The notes below the pieces were generated by a model. It was not told the DNA's origin. It was given only the letters and a program-made list of their open reading frames with translations, and ran no database searches. 6,147 nucleotides of DNA from Thermoplasmata archaeon (GTDB lineage: Archaea; Thermoplasmatota; Thermoplasmata; Thermoplasmatales; Thermoplasmataceae). Position 1 is the first letter of the stretch, and each line of letters opens with the position of its first letter. Shown here in pieces: positions 1-4,462 of this stretch. Both the position numbers and the translations under genes were made by a program. The DNA lies in NCBI GenBank assembly GCA_021833045.1, contig JAKBGP010000138.1, positions 1 through 6,147 on the forward strand, written 5' to 3'.

Positions 1-156
1 TCAATCACTTCGCGAGGATTTTTTATGAACAACTTTCATATAGTTTCCAGGAATAGTTATTTACGGAATGCTGTTGGCGTTGTGATTCATAAGATATTCA
101 AATTTCATTCCAATCGCAAGTTCATTAGATTTTTTGCCATAAATTGTAATTCCTTA
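1..156 (-). pseudogene. possible decayed 3' end of an unrecognised minus-strand gene
   Basis: No intact gene is recognised here. Read on the minus strand, one frame gives about 30 residues (KKSNELAIGMKFEYLMNH and following) ending at a TAA at 61-63. The same frame continues past that stop with ITIPGNYMKVVHKKSSRSD and ends at a TGA at 1-3. A second minus frame entering from the right (ISIETFNRNLKELQFMAK) runs into the first if one base shift is allowed near 130. Together they could be the C-terminus of a protein broken by one frameshift and one stop. The IETFNRNLK stretch weakly recalls the helix around the third acidic residue of IS4-group transposases, but this is only a resemblance. The plus strand is also open from 1 to 195, but that translation is Phe/Asn/Ser-rich and looks like an antisense shadow. 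Non-coding sequence is an equally good explanation. Confidence 0.2.
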
Positions 157-182
157 AGGTTTCTGTTAAATGTTTCAATAGA

Positions 183-190
183 TATATTAT
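183..190 (+). promoter_or_regulatory. TATA box for the small membrane protein/CinA-type operon
   Basis: TATATTAT is centred about 24.5 bases before the ATG at 211. This is the spacing expected of an archaeal TATA box serving a leaderless transcript, and it matches the spacing at the other plus-strand genes of the window. The assignment rests on sequence and position only. Confidence 0.5.
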
Positions 191-210
191 CATAAAAAGA
201 ATATTCGTAT

Positions 211-312
211 ATGAGAAGCAGGAACTGGGAAATGTTAATGGTAGTATTATTTATTATTTTGACAGCAGTGATCATGTTTATTGTGGGATATTTGAACGTG
301 GTTTTGCCCTGA
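211..312 (+). CDS. small single-span membrane protein (33 aa), unrecognised family
   Basis: An ATG-initiated frame of 33 codons ends at the TGA at 310-312, with an in-frame stop upstream at 193-195. The product starts with a short positively charged segment (MRSRNWE, two Arg). An uninterrupted hydrophobic stretch from about residue 8 to 31 follows (MLMVVLFIILTAVIMFIVGY and on), ending NVVLP. This is the pattern of a one-helix membrane protein with the N-terminus inside. A TATA box sits at leaderless spacing before the ATG. The stop codon lies 2 bases before a Shine-Dalgarno-like sequence and 6 bases before the earliest start of the CinA-type gene, so the two are probably co-transcribed. I do not recognise the family. 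It does not resemble SecG/Sec61-beta, KdpF or CydX as I remember them. It could be a subunit of a membrane complex or a leader peptide that couples translation to the next gene. A chance frame is possible at this length. Confidence 0.5.
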   Translation: MRSRNWEMLMVVLFIILTAVIMFIVGYLNVVLP

Positions 313-314
313 AA

Positions 315-325
315 GGATGTGATCT
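315..325 (+). promoter_or_regulatory. Shine-Dalgarno-like sequence for the CinA-type gene
   Basis: GGATGTGATCT closely matches GGAGGTGATCC, the complement of the conserved archaeal 16S rRNA 3' end, with mismatches at two of eleven positions. It directly follows the stop of the small upstream gene, as expected for a downstream gene in an operon. It contains the GTG at 319, so ribosomes bound here would more naturally start a little downstream, at the ATT at 328-330, than at that GTG. Confidence 0.5.
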
Positions 326-1089
326 GTATTAAAATAGGAATAATATCCATAGGAAATGAAATTGTCAAGGGCAGGACAATTAATACGAATGCTTCAGATA
401 TTTCCAATTTCCTGACCAATTTAGGTTATGAAATTTCATACATACTTGCATGTAGAGATATCAAGGAAGATATAGGAGATTCGCTTGAATTTCTTTTCCA
501 TAAATGTGATATAATTATTACAACCGGTGGCTTGGGCCCCACAGTTGATGACATTACGGTTGAATCTATTGCCCTGAATCTGAAACTGGAACTTGTCTTA
601 AATGAATATGCCTATTCAGAAATCTTAAAAAAATTAACTGAAAGAGGGATGGAATTTACTCCGGAAAGACTTAAAATGGCAATAATGCCGGTTGGGGCGG
701 AAATATTGTACAATACTATTGGAACAGCTCCTGGTATGATTCTTAAATATAATGGGAAGGTAATTTTTTCAATTCCAGGAGTTCCGTCTGAAATGAGGGC
801 TATGCTTCCAGAAATTTCCAGAATTTTGGGGCCTTCTGGAATGGAGTATTATTCATTGGAATATGATGTAAAGGGTTTATTGGAGAGCAAAATTGCATCA
901 TATGTGAAGGAACTGATTAAGAAATACAATTATGAAATGCTTATTAAGACACATCCAGAATCAAGGGAAACTCAGAACAGGAAAGTTACTATTGAGATAT
1001 ACGGCTATGGAAAATCAAGGAAAAGACTGGAAGAACTTGCTCAGCAGATCAAACAGGAAATCGATAGTATAATTCTAAATAAACTCTAA
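319..1089 (+). CDS. CinA-type MoCF-domain protein (nicotinamide mononucleotide deamidase-related)
   Basis: This 256-residue protein belongs to the single-domain archaeal form of the CinA family (COG1058). It carries the molybdopterin-binding-like MoCF fold without the C-terminal NMN deamidase (PncC) domain of bacterial CinA. Visible marks are the N-terminal strand IKIGIISIGNEIVKGRTINTN (about 4-24), the glycine-rich TTGGLGPTVDD (68-78), NTIGTAPGM (132-140) and SIPGVPSEM (151-159). The C-terminal 90 residues form the family's accessory region. The COG1058 domain of bacterial CinA has been linked to ADP-ribose pyrophosphatase activity, but the archaeal substrate is not established, so the role here is inferred to be nucleotide clean-up. 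The longest start is GTG at 319. Family members normally begin with Met immediately before the KIGIISIG strand, which here is the ATT at 328-330, and the Shine-Dalgarno-like sequence overlaps the GTG. The first three residues are therefore doubtful. It lies 6 bases after the small membrane protein gene, probably in one operon. Confidence 0.9.
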   Translation: MICIKIGIISIGNEIVKGRTINTNASDISNFLTNLGYEISYILACRDIKEDIGDSLEFLFHKCDIIITTGGLGPTVDDITVESIALNLKLELVLNEYAYSEILKKLTERGMEFTPERLKMAIMPVGAEILYNTIGTAPGMILKYNGKVIFSIPGVPSEMRAMLPEISRILGPSGMEYYSLEYDVKGLLESKIASYVKELIKKYNYEMLIKTHPESRETQNRKVTIEIYGYGKSRKRLEELAQQIKQEIDSIILNKL

Positions 1090-1091
1090 AA

Positions 1092-1100
1092 TTTAATATA
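1092..1100 (+). promoter_or_regulatory. TATA box for the VOC-fold gene
   Basis: TTTAATATA is centred 26 bases before the ATG at 1122, in the 32-base gap after the CinA-type gene. The spacing implies a leaderless transcript that starts at or next to the ATG. Confidence 0.5.
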
Positions 1101-1121
1101 TCAGCCTTAAAATATGATCAT

Positions 1122-1514
1122 ATGGTAAATGGATATACTATTCAGATATTTGTTGGGGATATTAACGATGCATTGGTATGGTACACAAATATCATAGGAA
1201 GAGATCCTGATGCTACCCCATTTGAAGATTATCTTGAATGGGAGATTATACCGGACTTATGGCTCCAAATTTCTGAAAAAAAGGTCGGAAATTCCCAAAC
1301 GCAGTCTGGGAGGATGCGTTTTGGGGTATCTGATATTGATTCTGAAAGAGCCAGAATTATAAGGGAACTTAAGGCTGATGCGACAAAGATTGAGGAAATT
1401 CCAGGAACAGTTAGATGGTGCAATTTTAATGATCCATGGTCAAACAGACTTGGGTTTTTCCAGGATTTGAAGAAATATCCAGTTAAACATGAATTTGATA
1501 TGGAATTTCGTTGA
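1122..1514 (+). CDS. VOC (glyoxalase/bleomycin-resistance fold) family protein
   Basis: The 130-residue product has the size and shape of a single vicinal-oxygen-chelate protein made of two beta-alpha-beta-beta-beta modules. The first module is GYTIQIFVGDINDALVWYTN (4-22) with the typical 'V.D...A..WY...LG'-like opening, followed by strands LEWEIIPDLWLQISE (38-52). The second is RMRFGVSDIDSERARIIRE (64-82) followed by VRWCNFNDPWSNRLGFFQDL (97-116), which matches the family's closing 'F.DP.GN...F' strand with Ser in place of Gly. The usual metal-binding His/Glu positions are not clearly occupied (Gln8 and Gln114 fall near the first and last), so catalysis of the glyoxalase or dioxygenase type cannot be assumed. 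Substrate is unknown. It has its own promoter and no obvious functional partner next to it. Confidence 0.75.
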   Translation: MVNGYTIQIFVGDINDALVWYTNIIGRDPDATPFEDYLEWEIIPDLWLQISEKKVGNSQTQSGRMRFGVSDIDSERARIIRELKADATKIEEIPGTVRWCNFNDPWSNRLGFFQDLKKYPVKHEFDMEFR

Positions 1515-1562
1515 TAAGTCTATATCTGCCCGACAGTTATTTTAAACATGAAATTTAAAATA

Positions 1563-1570
1563 TTTATATA
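1563..1570 (+). promoter_or_regulatory. TATA box for the four-helix membrane protein gene
   Basis: TTTATATA is centred about 23.5 bases before the ATG at 1590 and is preceded by a purine-rich AAATTTAAAATA stretch that could serve as the TFB recognition element. This is one of the clearest archaeal promoters in the window. Confidence 0.55.
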
Positions 1571-1589
1571 AGAAGAATATTCCCATTAT

Positions 1590-2090
1590 ATGTCAAAACG
1601 AGCAGATTCAAAGAATCTTGCAATTGCACTTTCCTCTATTGCATTTCTTTTTACACTCTTATCTATTATCGTCAGGGACGCCCATTATAGTTCAAGTTTT
1701 GGATTCTTTTCAAAAACCGTGTCATTTTATTACTGGGGAACAATTGTTAATTTTGGAAATTCAACAAGCACTTCCTACTGGTGGTCATCAAACTCAAATT
1801 TCTCATCTGATACTGTAAATTACATGGTAGGTGCATTTTCTACCTCATTATTGACCTTGTTCACTACAGCATCCTCAACTTTGCTGATCATTTTTGGATA
1901 TAAAAATGGTGGCAGAGCTTCTCTTTTTATTGGTGGTCTTGGGGCCATTGGCACAATGATTTTATTTTATGAAGGGTTAGTTAGCTACTTTGCAAATGCA
2001 TCTAATACTCCCTATACAATGAGTCTGGGATATGTTCTCACGTTTGGAGCCCTTATATGTTGTTTTGCCGGAGTTGCTACATTTAAATAA
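1590..2090 (+). CDS. four-helix integral membrane protein, unrecognised family
   Basis: I do not recognise this 166-residue protein. It has a short basic N-terminus (MSKRADSK) followed by four hydrophobic spans at about residues 9-28, 79-103, 110-134 and 143-164. Between the first two spans lies a loop of about 50 residues (29-78), inferred to be outside the cell by the positive-inside rule. The loop is crowded with Ser, Thr, Asn, Tyr and Trp, including FYYWGTIVNFG and SYWWSSNSNFSS. The short loop between spans 2 and 3 (GYKNGGRAS) is basic and probably cytoplasmic. The topology of one long first outer loop and four helices superficially resembles claudin or tetraspanin proteins, but there are no conserved cysteines in the loop; the only Cys pair (157-158) is in the last helix. 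No catalytic motif is visible. It has its own leaderless promoter. A surface or envelope role is a guess. Confidence 0.75.
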   Translation: MSKRADSKNLAIALSSIAFLFTLLSIIVRDAHYSSSFGFFSKTVSFYYWGTIVNFGNSTSTSYWWSSNSNFSSDTVNYMVGAFSTSLLTLFTTASSTLLIIFGYKNGGRASLFIGGLGAIGTMILFYEGLVSYFANASNTPYTMSLGYVLTFGALICCFAGVATFK

Positions 2091-2100
2091 GTAAAAACAG

Positions 2101-2110
2101 AATATTTAAT
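2101..2110 (+). promoter_or_regulatory. TATA box for the aldo/keto reductase gene
   Basis: AATATTTAAT is centred 27.5 bases before the ATG at 2133, in the short gap after the membrane protein gene. The spacing again points to a leaderless transcript. Confidence 0.45.
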
Positions 2111-2132
2111 TTGTTGAACTCTTTTCCTTATT

Positions 2133-2990
2133 ATGGAATACAGGGAATTTGGCAAAACAGGAATCAAGATTTCTTCCATTGGTATGGGAACCTATTATGA
2201 TCCAGCTTTTATCATTTCAAGAAAACTACACCTGAAGGGAATAAACAGGACAAACGTCGAAGCATTGAAATCTGGATTGGATCATGGAATTACACTGATT
2301 GATACTGCAGAGTTATACGGAACAGAAGAGGTAGTCAAAGAAGCCATTAAAGATAGAGACAGGGATAGTGTTTTTATAGCAACGAAAGCATTTAGCAACC
2401 ATCTCAGCAGCTATAAGATAAGAAAAGCATGCATTAGAAGTTTGAAAAATCTTGGAACTGATTACATAGATCTTTATCAGATACATTTTCCTTCGCATTT
2501 TATTCCAGTGAAGGAAACTCTTATGGAAATGGAAAAATTGCTGGATGAAGGTAAAATACGTTATATTGGGATTAGCAATTTTGACCTTGCCAGAACAATG
2601 GATGCTGTTTCCCAGATGAAGAGATATGAAATAGCCTCCACGCAGATGTGTTATAACCTTTATGATAGGCAATTGGAAAATAATGGAATATTGGAATATT
2701 GCAAAAAGAATAAAATGGCTTTGCTTGCCTACTATCCACTTGCACATGGAAAATTGGTAAAAGGTGTAGATAAGGAATCAACTATCAGCAGGATCGTTGA
2801 GAACCACAAGGGTTCAAAGCCTGTTCATGTAGCACTGAACTGGCTACTCTCAAAAGGGGACAATATTTTTCCAATACCCCGAGCATCGAACCCAGAACAT
2901 GTAGTTGAAAATAGCAAATACGATTCTTTTAAACTTACTGATGAAGAGTTAAGTGAACTTGATAATATTATGAATGATACCCATAAATAA
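2133..2990 (+). CDS. aldo/keto reductase (NADPH-dependent oxidoreductase)
   Basis: This 285-residue TIM-barrel protein has the complete catalytic tetrad of the aldo/keto reductase family: Asp57 and Tyr62 in IDTAELYGTEE, Lys85 in FIATKAF and His118 in DLYQIHFP. Nucleotide-binding marks are GISNF (146-150), Gln171 with YN at 174-175, YYPLAHG (200-206) and the C-terminal PIPRASNPEHVVEN (247-260). The last of these corresponds to the family's 'IPG....H..EN' loop that contacts the 2'-phosphate of NADPH, with Arg in place of Gly. It should reduce aldehydes or ketones in the cytoplasm using NADPH. The physiological substrate cannot be told from sequence, although related archaeal enzymes are often assigned to sugar or methylglyoxal-type carbonyl reduction. 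The length is normal for a short-form member. Its last 23 bases overlap the 3' end of the convergent phosphatase gene. Confidence 0.92.
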   Translation: MEYREFGKTGIKISSIGMGTYYDPAFIISRKLHLKGINRTNVEALKSGLDHGITLIDTAELYGTEEVVKEAIKDRDRDSVFIATKAFSNHLSSYKIRKACIRSLKNLGTDYIDLYQIHFPSHFIPVKETLMEMEKLLDEGKIRYIGISNFDLARTMDAVSQMKRYEIASTQMCYNLYDRQLENNGILEYCKKNKMALLAYYPLAHGKLVKGVDKESTISRIVENHKGSKPVHVALNWLLSKGDNIFPIPRASNPEHVVENSKYDSFKLTDEELSELDNIMNDTHK

Positions 2991-3774
2991 TAGATATATT
3001 GTCAATTCCACCATTTTTTAGTGCCTCAGCTAATAATTCATCAACAATTTTCTTTGGTTTATCATAATTTAGAGAAAGTATTTTCTTTATCTGGATATTG
3101 TTTACCATATCTGTAAGCCCGTCTGAACACATTAGGAATGCATTATTCTTTGACATGTCAAACCTTCCAGTTTCAATCTTAAGATCCTTGCCCAACCCGA
3201 GGCATGAAAATAGTGCATTGCTGTTTTTTAGTCTGTGTGTGTGATTTACTTGGGTTAATTTTTTGTCTGAATAGGAGAATATAGTTGAATCACCTGCATG
3301 TGCAAAATATAAGATTGAACCTTGAACCATAGCTATAATCATGGTTGTTCCCATTACTTTCTCTGCATCCAGCCCATCATTAATTTCCATGATCTTATCA
3401 TTTGCTTTTTTTAATGCAAATTCCAGTAAAGTTTCTTTATTTTTTGTTGTCGCAGAAAGTGCAAGGTTGTTCCCTATGTAAGATATCACCTCATTAATGG
3501 CAGTATAACTTGCCTTTTCACCGGATTCCAAACCACCCATGCCATCTGCTACCCCAAAAACAAGAAAGGTGTGTTCCTTCCCTTCAAAGAAAAAATGAAA
3601 CTTAGTTGCAGCACAGGAATCCTCATTATTATTCCTTACTTTTCCCATGTGGGATATCATACTATAGGGTATTTCCGAAAAATTATTATCTGAATTCTCA
3701 TATTTGCCAGAAACAGTCAGATCTGGAGTGTCCTGCATAAAACGATTCTTTATATTATCTATAGTAGATTTCAA
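2968..3774 (-). CDS. PP2C-type serine/threonine protein phosphatase
   Basis: This 268-residue protein is a metal-dependent PPM/PP2C phosphatase of the stand-alone type related to bacterial PrpC/Stp. All the metal and phosphate ligands expected for activity are visible: Arg47 and Glu51-Asp52 in GKVRNNNEDS, Asp77-Gly78 in VADGMGG, GTTM (142-145), AHAGDS (158-163), Asp218 in CSDGLTD and Asp258-Asn259 in GGIDNIS. It should remove phosphate from Ser/Thr in cytoplasmic proteins. No partner kinase is in the window. The longest frame starts with TTG at 3774, straight after an in-frame stop. The first ATG is residue 13 (at 3738) and the family core begins near Met39. Residues 1-38 are a polar extension of unknown use, so the start is uncertain. 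A TATA-like GATAATTAAT about 25 bases before the TTG favours the long form weakly. It ends inside the 3' end of the reductase gene. Confidence 0.9.
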   Translation of the reverse strand: MKSTIDNIKNRFMQDTPDLTVSGKYENSDNNFSEIPYSMISHMGKVRNNNEDSCAATKFHFFFEGKEHTFLVFGVADGMGGLESGEKASYTAINEVISYIGNNLALSATTKNKETLLEFALKKANDKIMEINDGLDAEKVMGTTMIIAMVQGSILYFAHAGDSTIFSYSDKKLTQVNHTHRLKNSNALFSCLGLGKDLKIETGRFDMSKNNAFLMCSDGLTDMVNNIQIKKILSLNYDKPKKIVDELLAEALKNGGIDNISIIYGYHS

Positions 3775-3794
3775 CTACGGATTATGTTTTTAAC

Positions 3795-3804
3795 ATTAAT
3801 TATC
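3795..3804 (-). promoter_or_regulatory. possible TATA box for the PP2C phosphatase gene
   Basis: On the minus strand GATAATTAAT, preceded by AAAA, is centred about 25 bases before the TTG at 3774. A second AT-rich element (AATATAAAG, 3749-3757) lies too close to the ATG at 3738 to suit it as a leaderless start. The assignment is tentative. Confidence 0.3.
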
Positions 3805-3808
3805 TTTT

Positions 3809-3821
3809 AGGTAACGTACCT
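3809..3821. promoter_or_regulatory. palindrome AGGTA-ACG-TACCT, candidate operator
   Basis: Two perfect 5-base inverted arms (AGGTA and TACCT) flank a 3-base centre. The site lies immediately upstream of the proposed TATA/BRE region of the phosphatase gene. It contains most of the few G/C bases in this very AT-rich gap. That position suits an activator or repressor site, but no protein is known to bind it. Confidence 0.3.
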
Positions 3822-3890
3822 GAACATTTTTAAACTATAACCAAGTAATGATTCTTTTCAAAGAAAAATAATTGCTTCGAATCTATTAAG

Positions 3891-3906
3891 AAAATTCAAA
3901 AATAAA
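3891..3906 (-). terminator. T-rich tract after the MazG-like gene, possible archaeal terminator
   Basis: On the minus strand, just past the stop of the MazG-like gene, the sequence reads TTTATTTTTGAATTTT, followed shortly by a second T-rich run. Archaeal RNA polymerase commonly ends at such tracts without a hairpin. A stop here would separate this gene from the phosphatase gene downstream, which has its own candidate promoter. Confidence 0.35.
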
Positions 3907-3909
3907 TAC

Positions 3910-4332
3910 TCATTCCGTGTTTTTGTCACGGTTAATGCTTTTTTCAGATGAAAAACCTTCGGGGTAGCGCTTCTTCAATTTTTCAACATTGAATTCGGCT
4001 ATTTCTTCCAGTGAAGAACCTATTGAAGATGCTATTGCATCAATATACCAGAGGATATCTCCTAATTCTTCTATTAGTGAATCTCTGTTAACTGGATGGC
4101 CATGAAACAATATTTTCTTCAGGACGTCGACTAATTCTCCACTTTCTCCAGCAATGCCAAGAGACCAGTTAAGAAGTTTGCCATAAGTACAATCCTTTAA
4201 ACCTATTTCCTCCATTGATCTCATGAAATCAAAATGTGCATGATTCATTTCTTGAACTACATTTTTATCACTGGTTTCTGTCCTGATTCTGTTTTTTGAA
4301 TATTCTGTAAAGCTGATAGACATTATTATCAT
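3910..4332 (-). CDS. MazG-like nucleotide pyrophosphohydrolase
   Basis: The 140-residue product is a single-domain, all-alpha NTP pyrophosphohydrolase of the MazG/dUTPase superfamily. The metal-binding signature ExxE...ExxD is intact: Glu63 and Glu66 in GIAGESGELVDVLKK, and Glu89 and Asp92 in IEELGDILWYIDAI. The helix at 99-112 (SIGSSLEEIAEFNVEKLKKRYP) ends with the KLKKRYPEGF motif usual in this group. Such enzymes hydrolyse nucleoside triphosphates to monophosphate and pyrophosphate, often clearing non-canonical or damaged nucleotides. The exact substrate is not evident. The first ATG is at 4332, but residue 4 is also Met (at 4323), and the TATA-like element upstream has the better leaderless spacing (27-28 bases) to that second ATG. 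The C-terminal tail after residue 122 is polar and charged. It is transcribed divergently from the Lrp-like regulator. Confidence 0.88.
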   Translation of the reverse strand: MIIMSISFTEYSKNRIRTETSDKNVVQEMNHAHFDFMRSMEEIGLKDCTYGKLLNWSLGIAGESGELVDVLKKILFHGHPVNRDSLIEELGDILWYIDAIASSIGSSLEEIAEFNVEKLKKRYPEGFSSEKSINRDKNTE

Positions 4333-4345
4333 TTTAATGATAACC

Positions 4346-4355
4346 TATTTTGTAA
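4346..4355 (-). promoter_or_regulatory. TATA-like element for the MazG-like gene
   Basis: On the minus strand TTACAAAATA is centred about 27.5 bases before the ATG at 4323 and 18.5 before the ATG at 4332. The usual archaeal spacing therefore favours the downstream Met as the start. The match to a TATA consensus is imperfect. Confidence 0.35.
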
Positions 4356-4381
4356 ATGTTGTTTTTGATAGGTGCATTAGG

Positions 4382-4398
4382 ATTCAAATTACATGAAT
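4382..4398. promoter_or_regulatory. imperfect palindrome ATTCA-N7-TGAAT, candidate regulator site
   Basis: Inverted 5-base arms flank an AT-rich centre in the middle of the divergent promoter region. The length (17 bases) and AT-rich centre are like known Lrp/AsnC sites. Binding by the adjacent regulator is inference only. Confidence 0.25.
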
Positions 4399-4408
4399 TA
4401 ACTTAATA

Positions 4409-4424
4409 TTTATTGTAAAATAAA
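4409..4424. promoter_or_regulatory. palindrome TTTATT-GTAA-AATAAA, candidate operator
   Basis: Two perfect 6-base arms surround a 4-base centre, ending ten bases upstream of the proposed TATA box of the Lrp-like gene. The position would suit autoregulation by that protein. In sequence this AT-rich, chance occurrence is a real possibility. Confidence 0.3.
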
Positions 4425-4434
4425 ATCTATAAAG

Positions 4435-4442
4435 TTTAATAA
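4435..4442 (+). promoter_or_regulatory. TATA box for the tandem Lrp-like gene
   Basis: TTTAATAA, preceded by AAAG, is centred 24.5 bases before the ATG at 4463. This is the same leaderless spacing seen at the other plus-strand genes. Confidence 0.45.
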
Positions 4443-4462
4443 CTGATTGCACTTAAATTGTA

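Noticed and set aside
1..195. Plus-strand frame open from the window edge
   Set aside because: The translation is rich in Phe, Asn, Arg and Ser, typical of the complement of a Lys/Glu-rich sequence. There is no domain-like pattern.
105..419. Minus-strand frame of 104 codons across the start of the CinA-type gene
   Set aside because: Its upstream half is antisense to the well-supported CinA-type coding sequence and the small membrane gene, and it has no promoter or family match. Only its left tail is considered as part of a possible remnant.
1575..1582. Palindrome GAATATTC between the TATA box and start of the membrane protein gene
   Set aside because: An 8-base symmetric AT-rich word is common by chance at this base composition. 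Only its position is suggestive.
1618..2078. Claudin/tetraspanin-like topology of the four-helix protein
   Set aside because: There are no conserved loop cysteines or signature residues. The resemblance is topological only.
2313..2747. Minus-strand frame of 144 codons inside the aldo/keto reductase gene
   Set aside because: It lies wholly antisense to a gene with a complete catalytic tetrad. The composition is shadow-like and there is no promoter.
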